Shown here one piece after another: positions 1 through 8,559 of a stretch of 64,000 bases of DNA. Origin of the DNA: Dehalococcoidia bacterium. Its GTDB lineage: Bacteria > Chloroflexota > Dehalococcoidia > Bin125. Location of the stretch: contig JAJDWB010000002.1 in assembly GCA_022825855.1 (NCBI GenBank), forward strand, positions 1 through 64,000. The letters run 5' to 3'. A program made the translations under genes and the position numbers. How positions within the stretch are numbered: position 1 is the stretch's first letter; every line of letters begins with the position of its first letter. Under the pieces are notes generated by a model, which worked only from the letters and a program-made list of their open reading frames with translations, had not been told where the DNA came from and did no database searches.

Positions 1-50
1 ACATCCCCGTGGCGCCGACCGTGTTGCCGCTCCTGGCGCGCGGCGCCTGA
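1..50 (+). CDS. C-terminal end of an unidentified protein (cut by window edge)
   Basis: The first 50 bases read in frame 3 as IPVAPTVLPLLARGA followed by TGA at 48-50. All 15 codons end in G or C, which matches the strong third-position bias of the verified genes here and supports coding on the plus strand. The fragment is too short to name. The next gene starts 50 bases later with its own ribosome binding site, so the two may be co-transcribed. Confidence 0.45.
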   Translation, partial: IPVAPTVLPLLARGA

Positions 51-99
51 GCATGACGATCATCTAGCAGTCCCCCGTACACACATCTCAGGAGTTGAC

Positions 100-2001
100 A
101 TGAGCTATCAGCAGTCCGCCGCTGAGTACGAAGTCGTGATCCAGCGCAACCGACGCGTCCCCATGCGCGACGGGATCGACCTGGCCACGGACATCTATCT
201 GCCCGCGCAAGACGGCGTCGCCGTGGCTGGTCCCTGGCCGACCGTGTTGACGCGCACACCGTACGACAAGCTCGGTTTCGCCGCTGACGCCGAATGGTGG
301 GCGCAGCGTGGCTACGCTCGCGTGATTCAGGACGTGCGCGGACGCTTTGCCTCCGAGGGCGACTTCTATCTGCTCAAGAACGAGGCCGAGGACGGCTACG
401 ACACGATCGAGTGGCTGGCTGACCAACCCTGGTCGGACGGACAGGTGGGCACGGTTGGGACGTCCTACATGGGCTGGGTGCAGTCAGCCGCGGCGGCGCT
501 CAATCCACCGCATCTGTCGGCGATGTGGGTCAATCAGGGGGCGTTTAACGGACTCACTTCGTCGCTGCGACAGGGCGGCGCGCTCGAGCTGCGTTGGCTC
601 GCCTGGGCCTTCTGGAACGCGCCGGTCAGTCCCGAGGCTGTCCGCAATCCGACGCTCTACGCTGCGCTCGATCAGGCCGCCGTCGACCTGCGCGGCTACC
701 TCAACCGGTTGCCGTGGCGCGAAGGCGATACGCCGCTCTCTCAGACCCAGGACTACGAACGCTGGGCCATCGATCTGTTCACCCAGGCGCGCGAGGACGA
801 CTGGCTCTGGCAGTTACCGTCGATGAACTTCGAACGGTTCATTGGTCAGACCGCCGATGTGCCCAGCGTCTACTCGGGCGGCTGGTACGACAGCTACACG
901 CGGGCGACCTGCGAGTCGTTCGTGGCCTTCTCCGAGGCGATGTCGTCGCCGCAGTACTTGCTCATGGGTCCCTGGACGCACGGCGAAGTGACGCTCGATC
1001 GGAGCTGGTCGGGCGATGTCGACTTTGGCCCGACCGCGCCCACGTCGGGCAACCTGGCGGCGAGCATCTCCGACCTGCGTCTGGAGTTCTTCGACCAGAC
1101 GCTCAAGGGTCTGGACAGCGGCTGGGAGCAGCGGCCCCCGGTGACGATGTTCCTGATGGGCGGCGGTTCCGGCGGCCAGTTGCCCTCGGGCCGGATGGAC
1201 CACGGCGGCGAATGGCGCGAAGCCTCGCAGTGGCCGCCGGCGGACGCGGCGGCGGCAGAGATGTTCCTGCAGCCGGGCGGCGGGCTGACGACGGAGCCGG
1301 CAGGCGAGGACGGCGGTTCCTCGACCTACCTGTTCGACCCGGCGAATCCGGTGCCCACGATCTCGGCGAACGTGTCGTCGCTGCGCGAGTTTGCGCCCGA
1401 AGACCCGACGCTCAGACAGCAGATCTGGCCGCCCACCCAGCGCTCGCGCGAGCTGATCATGCCGGGTGGCGCCGACCAGCGCACGCGGCCCGACGTGATG
1501 GGCGCCGAGCCGCCCTATCTGCGCACCGCGACCCGGCCGGATGTGCTCTCCTTCCGCACGGAGCTGTTGGCGGAAGATGTGCAGGTGACCGGACCGATCA
1601 CGGTGCGGCTGTTCGTCTCGAGCGACGCGCCCGACACCGACTTCACCGCGGCGCTGCTGGATTGCTACCCCGCCAACGCCGACTATCCCGAGGGCTACCA
1701 CCTGCGGATTTCGGACAGCATCAAGCGGCTGCGCTTCCGCAACGGCTTCGACCGCGAGGAGTTCGTCTCGCCGGGAGAGGTGGTCGAGGTGACGATCGAG
1801 CTGTACCCGACGGCCAACGTGTTCAAGGCCGGTCACCGTATCGGGGTCGAGATCAGCAGCAGCAACTACCCCAGGTTCGACGTCAACCCGAACACGGGCG
1901 AGCCGATCGGCCGCCAGACGCACACGCGCACGGCCCTCAACACGGTCCACCACAGCGCGGAGCGCGCCTCCCGCCTGGAACTGTCGGTGGTGGCCGGCTG
2001 A
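100..2001 (+). CDS. CocE/NonD family serine hydrolase (X-Pro dipeptidyl-peptidase S15-like)
   Basis: 633-residue alpha/beta hydrolase of the CocE/NonD type, a family that cleaves acyl esters, amides or N-terminal peptides; the substrate cannot be read from sequence. The nucleophile elbow GTSYMG puts the catalytic serine at about 122, GWYD supplies Asp at about 264, and GPWTHG supplies His at about 294: the complete triad in cocaine-esterase order. The last 200 residues fit the jelly-roll domain (S15 C-terminal domain). AGGAG lies 5 bases before the ATG. No signal peptide is visible, so it is probably cytoplasmic. It ends tail-to-tail with the YjbR gene, 7 bases apart. Confidence 0.88.
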   Translation: MSYQQSAAEYEVVIQRNRRVPMRDGIDLATDIYLPAQDGVAVAGPWPTVLTRTPYDKLGFAADAEWWAQRGYARVIQDVRGRFASEGDFYLLKNEAEDGYDTIEWLADQPWSDGQVGTVGTSYMGWVQSAAAALNPPHLSAMWVNQGAFNGLTSSLRQGGALELRWLAWAFWNAPVSPEAVRNPTLYAALDQAAVDLRGYLNRLPWREGDTPLSQTQDYERWAIDLFTQAREDDWLWQLPSMNFERFIGQTADVPSVYSGGWYDSYTRATCESFVAFSEAMSSPQYLLMGPWTHGEVTLDRSWSGDVDFGPTAPTSGNLAASISDLRLEFFDQTLKGLDSGWEQRPPVTMFLMGGGSGGQLPSGRMDHGGEWREASQWPPADAAAAEMFLQPGGGLTTEPAGEDGGSSTYLFDPANPVPTISANVSSLREFAPEDPTLRQQIWPPTQRSRELIMPGGADQRTRPDVMGAEPPYLRTATRPDVLSFRTELLAEDVQVTGPITVRLFVSSDAPDTDFTAALLDCYPANADYPEGYHLRISDSIKRLRFRNGFDREEFVSPGEVVEVTIELYPTANVFKAGHRIGVEISSSNYPRFDVNPNTGEPIGRQTHTRTALNTVHHSAERASRLELSVVAG

Positions 2002-2008
2002 GCGGGAG

Positions 2009-2401
2009 CTAGTCCTCGCCGCGGATCTGGCGCTGTTGGCGCTTGCTGAAGCCGGACAGGATTCGCTCGTAGGAGTCGACGATCAGCTCTTCTAGCTCGT
2101 CGTCGGGCAGATCCGACTCGAGCGTGATCGCGACCCAGTGGGACTTGTTCAGGTAGCTGGGGAGCCGGACGGCCTCGTACTGCTGATGCAGGGCGGGAAC
2201 GATGGCGGGGTCGCACTTGATTGAGATCGCGTGCGGTTTGCCCTCGGTGGTGCCGCCTCCGACGAAGCAGAAGATCTTGCCGCCCTTGCCGTCGGCGTTG
2301 CGATTGCCCAGCTTGTAGACCAGATCGTCTTCGCCCCAGGGCGAGTCGGGCCAGGCGCCGGGCAGCGATTCGCAGAGGTCGGCGACGTCGTTGCGGTCCA
2401 T
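2009..2401 (-). CDS. MmcQ/YjbR family protein
   Basis: 130 residues with the features of the MmcQ/YjbR (CyaY-like fold) family: an N-terminal helix ending in LPGAWPDSPWGEDD, a central beta sheet with KIFCFVGG and AISIKCDP, and a conserved LNKSHWVAITL segment. Members are annotated as DNA-binding but their biochemical role is poorly established. The ATG lies 2 bases after the rho stop codon, so it is almost certainly translated from the rho transcript. Confidence 0.8.
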   Translation of the reverse strand: MDRNDVADLCESLPGAWPDSPWGEDDLVYKLGNRNADGKGGKIFCFVGGGTTEGKPHAISIKCDPAIVPALHQQYEAVRLPSYLNKSHWVAITLESDLPDDELEELIVDSYERILSGFSKRQQRQIRGED

Positions 2402-2403
2402 GC

Positions 2404-3681
2404 CTAGGCCTCGGCGGCGGTCAGGTTTTCGAGGAATTCGGTGTTGGACTTGGTCTTGGCCAGGCGGTCGAGCAAACGCTCGGTCGGCTCGGTGGCGCCG
2501 CCGCCGGAGCCGGCGAGCACGGACATCATCCGGCGCAGCAGCCAGACGCGCTGCAGTTCCTCGCCCGAGAGCAGCAGTTCCTCGCGCCGGGTGGAAGAGG
2601 CGGCGATATCGATCGAGGGGTAGATGCGTCGCTCGGCCAGCTTGCGATCGAGGCGGACCTCCCAGTTGCCGGTGCCCTTGAACTCCTCAAAGACGACGTC
2701 GTCGAGGCGAGAGCCGGTGTCGACGAGGCAGGTCGAGATGATTGTCAGCGAGCCGCCCTCCTCGGCCTTGCGGGCCGAGCCGAAGAAGCGCTTGGGCGGG
2801 TAGAGGGCGACCGGGTCGATGCCGCCGGAGAGGGTGCGGCCGGTGGAAGGCATCTCGAGGTTGTAGGCGCGGGTCAGGCGGGTGATCGAGTCGAGCAAGA
2901 TGACCACGTCGCGGCCCATCTCCATGAGGCGCTTGGCGCGCTCGAGTCCGAGTTCGGCGACGCGGGTGTGTTCCTCGACCGGCTCGTCGAAGGTGGAGGC
3001 GATCACCTCGCCGCGCACGGAGCGCTTCATCTCGGTGACCTCTTCGGGCCGTTCGCCGATCAGCACGACCATGAGATGGACTTCGGGATGATTGACCGCG
3101 ATGCCGTTGGCGATCGACTGGAGCAGCATCGTCTTGCCGGCCTTGGGCGGGCTGACGATCAGACCGCGCTGACCGCGGCCCATGGGCGCGACCAGGTCGA
3201 TCACGCGGCCGGAGAGCTCGGCCGGATCCTCGGTCTCGAGGTCGAAACGCTGGTGGGGGAAGACGGCGGTGAGATTCTCGAAGTTGGGTCGCGCCGCGGC
3301 TTCGGCGGCGCTGAATCCGTTGACCAGGTCAACGCGCGAGAGGCCGTAGTACTTCTCGCCCTGCTTGGGCGGACGGACCGAGCCGATCACGTAGTCGCCG
3401 GTGCGCAGGCCGGAGCGACGGATCAGATTCTGCGAGACGTAGACGTCGGTGGGGGCGGGCAGCAGGGATTCGCCGCGCAGAAATCCGTAGGAGTCGTCGA
3501 CCACTTCGAGCACGCCGCCGGAGAGGATGTGGCCCTCGGCCTCGGACTGCGCCTGGAGCAGGCGCAGGACGATGTCCTGCTTCTTCAGGCCGGAGAGTCC
3601 GGCGACGTTCATCTCCTTGGCCTGGGCGAGAAGTTCCTCGCGGGTCAGGTGCTCAAGATCGGGAATACTCAGAGTCGTCAT
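2404..3681 (-). CDS. rho: Transcription termination factor Rho
   Basis: 425-residue hexameric RNA helicase that terminates transcription. Domains in order: Rho N-terminal helical domain (about 1-45), cold-shock-like RNA-binding domain (about 50-115, with YGFLRG), and RecA-like ATPase. Walker A is SPPKAGKT (177-184) and Walker B is [11 protein letters not shown] (258-268); the Q-loop/R-loop region [19 protein letters not shown] is intact. Length matches the short Rho type without a large N-terminal insertion. The start is preceded by GAGG with a 6-base spacing. It is followed at 2 bases by a YjbR gene and preceded by a 297-base leader region with a candidate promoter. Confidence 0.97.
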   Translation of the reverse strand: MTTLSIPDLEHLTREELLAQAKEMNVAGLSGLKKQDIVLRLLQAQSEAEGHILSGGVLEVVDDSYGFLRGESLLPAPTDVYVSQNLIRRSGLRTGDYVIGSVRPPKQGEKYYGLSRVDLVNGFSAAEAAARPNFENLTAVFPHQRFDLETEDPAELSGRVIDLVAPMGRGQRGLIVSPPKAGKTMLLQSIANGIAVNHPEVHLMVVLIGERPEEVTEMKRSVRGEVIASTFDEPVEEHTRVAELGLERAKRLMEMGRDVVILLDSITRLTRAYNLEMPSTGRTLSGGIDPVALYPPKRFFGSARKAEEGGSLTIISTCLVDTGSRLDDVVFEEFKGTGNWEVRLDRKLAERRIYPSIDIAASSTRREELLLSGEELQRVWLLRRMMSVLAGSGGGATEPTERLLDRLAKTKSNTEFLENLTAAEA

Positions 3682-3885
3682 CGGCTACCTCGGGTGCGGA
3701 GCGTGCTGCGTGCTGGGGGCTGGATCGGGTCTCGGTCTACAAATCTGCAGTTGTGCGTGGCTGCGGGTGCGCGGACGGACGGGGTCTGTCGGCAGTCCAG
3801 GTCTGATCCGGGCTTCGCGCTCGACGGCGCCGTGTCTATTGCCTGGCGCGGTGCGCGGAAGCCGTGTTCAACGGGGACAGTTCCA

Positions 3886-3915
3886 ATCCTAGCCCTGCGC
3901 GGCGCGCAAAGGCAA
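3886..3915 (-). promoter_or_regulatory. Candidate sigma70-type promoter for rho
   Basis: On the minus strand, TTGCCT (3915-3910) and TAGGAT (3891-3886) are separated by 18 bases, about 205 bases upstream of the rho start. The 297-base gap between transaldolase and rho holds no convincing gene. A long rho leader would be consistent with the autogenous control known for rho in other bacteria, but no attenuator structure was identified. Confidence 0.35.
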
Positions 3916-3978
3916 TAGTCGCGTGAGACAGTTGACCAACCGCGCCCGCAACGAATCGGGCGCGGAAGCTCGCTTCGC

Positions 3979-4680
3979 TCAGGAAACCGGCTGCGCCTCG
4001 GCCTGCGCGCCGAGTCGAGCCTGGGCCTCGTGCCAGTCGTCGAGGAAGGCCTGGATGCCTTTGTCGGTGAGCGGATGCTGCTGCATCTGCTCGAGCACGG
4101 GGAAGGGGATCGTGGCGATGTGCGCGCCGACGCGCGCGGCTGCGGCCGTGTGGTCGGTGTGGCGCAACGAGGCAGCGATGACCTTGGCGGGCAGGTTGAA
4201 GCGGTCCAGCAGCTCGACGGTGTCGGCGACGAGCTGGATGCCGTCCTCGTCGATGTCGTCCAGCCGGCCGACGAAGGGCGAGACATAGGCCGCGCCGGCG
4301 CGGGCGGCGAGCAGGGCCTGGTTGAGCGAGAAAATCAGCGTCGTATTGATCCGGATGCCCTCCTGGGAGAGCGCCTTGATCGCGGCCAGCCCGGGACCGT
4401 CGATCGGAATCTTGACCACGACACTGGAGTGCCAGCTCGCCAGCTCGCGCGCTTCCTCGATCAATTCAGCCGTGGTGCGGGTGACGCACTCGGCCGAGAT
4501 CGGTCCGTCGACCATGTCGGCGATGCGCAGGATGCGCTCACGGTAGTCGAGGGCGCGGTCGCCCTCGTGCGCGACGGCGCGGGAATGGAGCGAGGGATTG
4601 GTCGTGATTCCGTCGCAGACGCCCCAGTCGACGGCCTGCTGGATTTCGTCGAGTCGGGCGGTGTCGAGGAAGATCTGCAT
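3979..4680 (-). CDS. tal: Transaldolase (short TalC/FSA-type family)
   Basis: 233-residue class I aldolase-fold enzyme of the short transaldolase / fructose-6-phosphate aldolase group, moving a dihydroxyacetone unit in the non-oxidative pentose phosphate pathway. Seen: the opening MQIFLDTARLDEI, GITTNPSL, the Schiff-base lysine in VVVKIP (about K90), INTTLIFS, YVSPFVGRLDDI and the C-terminal signature HPLTDKGIQAFL. AAGGAA sits 6 bases before the ATG. It follows the small membrane protein gene by 20 bases, suggesting one transcript. Whether it is a transaldolase or an F6P aldolase cannot be settled by sequence alone. Confidence 0.9.
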   Translation of the reverse strand: MQIFLDTARLDEIQQAVDWGVCDGITTNPSLHSRAVAHEGDRALDYRERILRIADMVDGPISAECVTRTTAELIEEARELASWHSSVVVKIPIDGPGLAAIKALSQEGIRINTTLIFSLNQALLAARAGAAYVSPFVGRLDDIDEDGIQLVADTVELLDRFNLPAKVIAASLRHTDHTAAAARVGAHIATIPFPVLEQMQQHPLTDKGIQAFLDDWHEAQARLGAQAEAQPVS

Positions 4681-4700
4681 GTCCGGTTCCTTTGCCTTGA

Positions 4701-5177
4701 CTATGGCTGCAAGGTAACGAGCGCCACCTGAACGGGCAGCATGACGGCCATGAGCACGGCGAAGACGAGCGGCCCGCGATCGTTCAGGGCGTCGGTCAGC
4801 TCGTCGGAAATCTCGCCGGTCTTGCGGGCCTGGAGCGAGAGCAGGCGGACGCGGCGGACGCCGGCGAACATACCGGGCACGAGCACGAAGAGCGAGACCA
4901 GGTAGAGAATCTCGACGGCCAGCAGCCAGCCGGTCTCTATCGGGTCGACGGCGTCGGCGCGGATGCCCCAGAGCGCGCCGAGGACGCCGGTGGCGATGAT
5001 CCCGGGCAACAGCATGCGCGTGTGGGCGCGGTCGGCGGAGCGGAAGAGGACATCGCGCTCGACCGCGTCCTCGGTCTGCCAGGCGCGGGTCAGAGCCAGC
5101 GTCAGAGCGGCGACGCCGCCGGCATATGCGAGCGCGGCCACGGCCGTAAGGAAGCGGAAGATGTCGTCTTCACTCAT
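4701..5177 (-). CDS. Four-helix integral membrane protein, unknown function
   Basis: 158 residues with four predicted membrane spans: about 8-30, 55-72 (LLPGIIATGVLGALW), 83-105 (ILYLVSLFVLVPGMFAGV) and 137-156. A charged stretch (RAWQTEDAVERDVLFRSADRAH) lies between spans 1 and 2. The arrangement resembles DUF2269-like small membrane proteins, but no hallmark motif was recognised and no function is proposed. There is no obvious Shine-Dalgarno before the ATG. It is upstream of and probably co-transcribed with transaldolase. Confidence 0.65.
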   Translation of the reverse strand: MSEDDIFRFLTAVAALAYAGGVAALTLALTRAWQTEDAVERDVLFRSADRAHTRMLLPGIIATGVLGALWGIRADAVDPIETGWLLAVEILYLVSLFVLVPGMFAGVRRVRLLSLQARKTGEISDELTDALNDRGPLVFAVLMAVMLPVQVALVTLQP

Positions 5178-5671
5178 GGGCGCGCCCGATCGATGCCGCG
5201 GCGAGAGCCGCGCGATGGGCGGGCTGAGACAAAAGACGGGGCACCTGTCGCGAGGGGGCGATGTTCCGCTGTTCGGCGAGAATTTTTTTCGGCAGGGGTT
5301 GAGCGGCGGATTTCCAGTGTTTTACGGGGGATCGCGCGATCCGGGGGTGCGAAAAAGAACAATTTTGACCGGCTGTTGCCAGGTTTTGGCGGGTCAATGC
5401 GGCGTTCGCGTTGTTCGATTTTGTTCGATTGTGTTCGATTGTGTGCGGAAACGGATGAGTTTTGTGCGGTTGGGAACGGGGAACAGCGGGGATGTGCGGT
5501 GGTGTCCGGGGTCGAAGTTGGCATTGGCGTTGGGTGTGTCTCGCTCGTCGGAGCGGCTGAGAGGCGATTGGCGGTTCGCTTCAGTTTAGCGTACTGATGT
5601 TCTGTGGCGGGAGCGAGAGTGTCGTGGTTTCCACTTCTGGCGCGGGGGGAGGCATTGGCGCGTTGCTGCGA
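5178..5671. other. Intergenic region, locally T-rich, with palindrome and tandem repeat
   Basis: About 500 bases without a credible gene; the short ORFs here lack the GC third-position bias seen elsewhere. Base composition is visibly less GC-rich than its surroundings around 5280-5520. It holds a T7 tract (about 5284-5290), a perfect 14-bp palindrome GGATCGCGCGATCC (5329-5342) containing two GATC sites, a 10-bp-period tandem repeat (5411-5440), and at its right edge the 45-bp dispersed repeat that overlaps the end of pyrG. On the minus strand it is the upstream region of the membrane protein-transaldolase pair. Confidence 0.7.
5411..5440. repeat. Tandem repeat, 10-bp unit, three copies
   Basis: Three consecutive 10-mers: TTGTTCGATT, TTGTTCGATT, GTGTTCGATT. 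The unit length places every copy on the same face of the DNA helix, as expected for a cooperative protein-binding array, though it could also be a chance microsatellite. It lies in the intergenic region upstream of the membrane protein-transaldolase genes. Confidence 0.8.
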
Positions 5672-5716
5672 GCGGGAGGGCCCTCACCCTAACCCTCTCC
5701 CTCGGGGAGAGGGGAT
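5672..5716. repeat. 45-bp dispersed palindromic repeat, copy 1
   Basis: Identical over 45 bp to 55361-55405. It contains a perfect hairpin: CCCTCTCCC (5693-5701), loop TCG, GGGAGAGGG (5705-5713). Read on the minus strand, its right part encodes the last residues of PyrG (SPLPEGEG) and supplies the TAG stop at 5691-5689. As an RNA hairpin at the end of pyrG it could act as a terminator or 3'-end stabiliser. Similar CCCTCACCC/CCCTCTCCC intergenic palindromes are widespread in bacterial genomes. Confidence 0.9.
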
Positions 5717-7392
5717 TTAAGGTTGGTGGCGCCGGCGGGGTGGCGGAGGGCGGTTTCGGACTCGGCGAGGACGGAGTCGATGAAGCCGAGGAAGAGCGGA
5801 TGGCCGCGCTCGGGGCGGGACTTGAGCTCGGGGTGGAACTGGGAGCCCATCATGAAGGGATGGTCGTGGACTTCGGCGATCTCCACCAGCGCGCCGTCGC
5901 GGGAGGTGCCGCTGGCGACGAGGCCGGCGCGCTCGAAGCGATCGCGGTAGGCGGGATTGAACTCCCAGCGGTGGCGGTGGCGCTCGTGGGCGAGTTCGGA
6001 CTCGTAGAGCTCGCGCGCGCGGGTTTCGGGATGGAGCTGGCAGGTGTACATGCCGAGCCGCATGGTGCCGCCCTTGTCGCTGACCTCTCGCTGTTCGTCA
6101 AGCAGGGCAATGACGGGCGCGCCGGTCTGCTCGTCAGCCTCGGTCGTGTTGGCGTCGGGCAGGTCGAGGCGCTCCCGTGCGAAGGCGATGACCATGTTCT
6201 GCATCCCGCGGCAGAGTCCGAGATAGGGAATCCGCTGCTCGAGCGCGAAGCGGGCGACGCCGACCTCGCCCTCGATCCCGCGTTCGCCGAAGCCGCCGGG
6301 GACGATCACGCCGTCGACATCGGCGAGCGCGGCGGCGATCTGCGGCTCGTCCGCCTCGTCCAGGTCGTCCGACTGGATCCAGGTGATGTCGACGCTGGCG
6401 CGGCGCTGGGCGGCGGCATGGATCAAGGCCTCCTTGACCGAGAGATAGGCGTCGCGCAGCTCGACGTACTTGCCCACGATGGCGACGCGGCAGACGCGCT
6501 CGGTGCGGTCGAGCCGGTCGGTCCAGTCGGTCCAGTCGCGAATCGAGCGGCCGGGCACGCATGGGCCGGGAGCCAGGCCGAGGCGTTCGAGCGTGAGATC
6601 GGTCAGTCCCGCCTGTTCGAGGATGGACGGCACCTGGTAGATCGAGCGCGCGGTCTCGAGGGTCATCACGGCTTCGGCGGGGACGTCGCAGAACAGGGCG
6701 AGCTTGTCGGTGATCGACTCGTCGGCGGGGATGTCGGTGCGCGAGATGATCACGTCGGGCTGGATGCCCATGCTGCGCAGGGTGCGGACCGAGTGCTGGG
6801 TCGGCTTGGTCTTGAGCTCGTTGGTCGCCTTGAGGTGGAAGAGGGGCGTGACGTGGATGGCCAGGGTGCCGTTGCGCGGCTCCTCGTAGCGCATCTGGCG
6901 GATCGCTTCGAGGAAGGCCTGGCCCTCGATGTCGCCGACCGTCCCGCCGACCTCGACGATCAGCACATCGACGCCCGACGCGCGGGCCAGGCCGCGGACG
7001 CGTTCCTTGACCAGGTCGGTGACGTGGGGGACGGTCTGGATCGTGCCGCCCAGGTAGTCACCGCGGCGCTCGCGCTCGATCACCGCGGCCGAGATCTGGC
7101 CCATCGTGACGGACGAGGCGGCGGTCAGGTTCTGGTCGAGGAAGCGCTCGTAGTGGCCGAGATCGAGATCGGTTTCGGCGCCGTCGTCGGTGACGTAGAC
7201 CTCGCCGTGCTGGTACGGCGACATCGTGCCCGGATCGACGTTGAGGTAGGGGTCGAGCTTCTGAACGGTGACGGAGAGTCCGCGGGATTGGAGCAATCGT
7301 CCCAACGAGGCGGTGGTGATGCCCTTGCCGACGGAGGAGATGACACCGCCGGTGATGAAGATGTACCTCGGTGACGGGTCGTCGCTGCTCAC
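5689..7392 (-). CDS. pyrG: CTP synthase
   Basis: 567-residue glutamine-dependent CTP synthase (UTP + ATP + Gln to CTP). Synthetase domain: YIFITGGVISSVGKG (P-loop about 15-24), LDPYLNVDPGTMSPY, and QKLDPYLN. Glutaminase domain: nucleophile Cys394 in LGLCRGMQ, with His520 and Glu522 in SQFHPE. The start is GTG at 7392, because the family consensus begins just after it and it overlaps the MoaD-like stop by 4 bases (GTGA); the reading frame stays open far upstream without homology. The interdomain linker carries a small duplication, DWTDWTDRLD (about 286-295). The C-terminal tail and stop come from a dispersed repeat. Confidence 0.97.
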   Translation of the reverse strand: MSSDDPSPRYIFITGGVISSVGKGITTASLGRLLQSRGLSVTVQKLDPYLNVDPGTMSPYQHGEVYVTDDGAETDLDLGHYERFLDQNLTAASSVTMGQISAAVIERERRGDYLGGTIQTVPHVTDLVKERVRGLARASGVDVLIVEVGGTVGDIEGQAFLEAIRQMRYEEPRNGTLAIHVTPLFHLKATNELKTKPTQHSVRTLRSMGIQPDVIISRTDIPADESITDKLALFCDVPAEAVMTLETARSIYQVPSILEQAGLTDLTLERLGLAPGPCVPGRSIRDWTDWTDRLDRTERVCRVAIVGKYVELRDAYLSVKEALIHAAAQRRASVDITWIQSDDLDEADEPQIAAALADVDGVIVPGGFGERGIEGEVGVARFALEQRIPYLGLCRGMQNMVIAFARERLDLPDANTTEADEQTGAPVIALLDEQREVSDKGGTMRLGMYTCQLHPETRARELYESELAHERHRHRWEFNPAYRDRFERAGLVASGTSRDGALVEIAEVHDHPFMMGSQFHPELKSRPERGHPLFLGFIDSVLAESETALRHPAGATNLKSPLPEGEG

Positions 7393-7640
7393 AGTCTCGC
7401 TGATCCACCTTGCAAGTTGACGAGCAGGTCGACCTCGTCGCCGTCGTTGAGCGGATCGTCGGCGTGGGCCTGAACGGAGTTGATCACGACCGCGATCGCT
7501 TCCTGGTCCTGCTGGGAGAACTCTTCGGCTTCGAGGATGTGCTGGGCGGTGATGCCGTCGAACCAGTCGACCGAGAGGCTGGATTGTTTGGATTTGGAGA
7601 GCGGCACAAGCGTCATGAAGAGTTTGACATTGATGGCCAT
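7389..7640 (-). CDS. MoaD/ThiS-like ubiquitin-fold protein
   Basis: 83 residues: an opening INVKLFMTL strand, ITAQHILE, then AIAVVINSVQAHADDPLNDGDEVDLLVNLQGG, the pattern of beta-grasp sulfur-carrier proteins such as MoaD and ThiS. The usual C-terminal Gly-Gly is present, but four more residues (SARL) follow, so it would need trimming before activation, or may not act as a sulfur carrier. ATG 7640 is preferred over GTG 7643 because GGAG lies 6 bases upstream. The stop overlaps the pyrG GTG start by 4 bases, implying translational coupling. Confidence 0.7.
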   Translation of the reverse strand: MAINVKLFMTLVPLSKSKQSSLSVDWFDGITAQHILEAEEFSQQDQEAIAVVINSVQAHADDPLNDGDEVDLLVNLQGGSARL

Positions 7641-7673
7641 CACGGTCTCCGTCGCTGGTTGGTTGGGAGTGTA

Positions 7674-8510
7674 TCAATGGGCGGCGTCGAGCAGGTCGGC
7701 CGCTTCGTGCAGCATGTGGACGGCCGTGTGGCGGACGCCGGGGTGGTTGGGCTGTCCGCCCATCGGGTAGGGGAACAGCGTGGCATAGCGGGAGAGCGTG
7801 ACGGCCATCTCCCGGCTGACGGCGCTGAAGCGGGGATGGGGATGCTCGCGCCAGAAGGCTGCGGCCTCGCCCCAGTTGGCGGCGAGGGCCTGGACCTCGT
7901 GGGCGTGGCGCTGCGGGTCGAGCGACTGGTCGCTGCCGTAGACCTCGACGCGGCGGCCCAGGCCGGCGCGCGCCAGCGGGGCGTGCTCGGCCAGCGCGGC
8001 TGCCGCAGCGCGACGCAGCACATCGGGATCGGGATCGGCGGCGCGACGGGCGCTGACAACGATCAGCGGATCGACGTTCTTGAACTCCGACTCGGACAGC
8101 CAGGGCGAGACCTGCTCGGTCATCGGTCCCTCGCGCCGCCACGCGCGGCGGGCGTCGTCCACACCGACGATCAGGCCGAAGGTGGGGCCGAACGCCGAGA
8201 CGCCGACGCCGTAGACCGTGGCGGGACGATCGGCGCGGAGCTCGTTGCGGATCCGCCGCCGGGTCAGGAAGCGCTGCACTCGATTCGGGCCGGCTACGTC
8301 GATGACTTGCGCGGCGACGCCCAACGCGGAGAGGCCGCCCCGGAGCGAGTCCGGCAGGCCGGCGTCCTCAGGCGGACGGTAGCTGATCCCGGTGGCGGCT
8401 CCGATCACGTAGCTCGGTTGAGCGGCGCCGATGCGGTTGAGATGACCGACCAGGCTGCCGAGCAGCGGCGTCCAGTGGTACTCGTAGCGCGCGTCGACGA
8501 ATGCCTGCAC
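7674..8510 (-). CDS. Conserved-looking protein of unknown function
   Basis: 278 residues, soluble, starting at GTG 8510 with AAGGG upstream. It opens with a helix (HWTPLLGSLVGHLNRIG) followed by YVIGAATGISYRPP, has a strand-rich middle (VYGVGVSAFGPTFGLIVGVDD) and a helical C-terminal half that is rich in His, Arg and Ala. The opening has a loose resemblance to BtrH N-terminal-like (papain-fold) proteins, not strong enough to assign. Third-position GC is typical of the genome. It heads the minus-strand run leading into the MoaD-like gene and pyrG, 33 bases away. Confidence 0.6.
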   Translation of the reverse strand: MQAFVDARYEYHWTPLLGSLVGHLNRIGAAQPSYVIGAATGISYRPPEDAGLPDSLRGGLSALGVAAQVIDVAGPNRVQRFLTRRRIRNELRADRPATVYGVGVSAFGPTFGLIVGVDDARRAWRREGPMTEQVSPWLSESEFKNVDPLIVVSARRAADPDPDVLRRAAAAALAEHAPLARAGLGRRVEVYGSDQSLDPQRHAHEVQALAANWGEAAAFWREHPHPRFSAVSREMAVTLSRYATLFPYPMGGQPNHPGVRHTAVHMLHEAADLLDAAH

Positions 8511-8531
8511 CGTGGGCCCTTACTCGCAAGG

Positions 8532-8559
8532 CTTGAGCATACGGAAGCGCGGGTATGCT
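8532..8559 (+). promoter_or_regulatory. Candidate promoter of the M16 peptidase gene
   Basis: CTTGAG (8532-8537), 16-base spacer, TATGCT (8554-8559). The -10 element contains the ATG at 8555, which argues that 8555 is not the translation start and that the ATG at 8570, 10 bases after the -10, is used on a leaderless or nearly leaderless mRNA. It lies in the divergent gap with the gene ending upstream at 8510. Confidence 0.4.

Noticed and set aside
2221-3918. 565-codon open frame on the plus strand opposite rho
   Set aside because: Mirror of the rho coding strand; repetitive Gly/Ala/Asp/Val composition typical of antisense frames in GC-rich DNA.
5366-5399. TTGACC ... GGTCAA inverted arms as an operator
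   Set aside because: Arms of six bases separated by more than 20 with no -10 at proper spacing on either strand; within chance for this T-rich gap.
7393-8142. N-terminal extension of the pyrG frame
   Set aside because: It runs through two other genes with Arg/Pro-rich translation; CTP synthase homology begins at GTG 7392.
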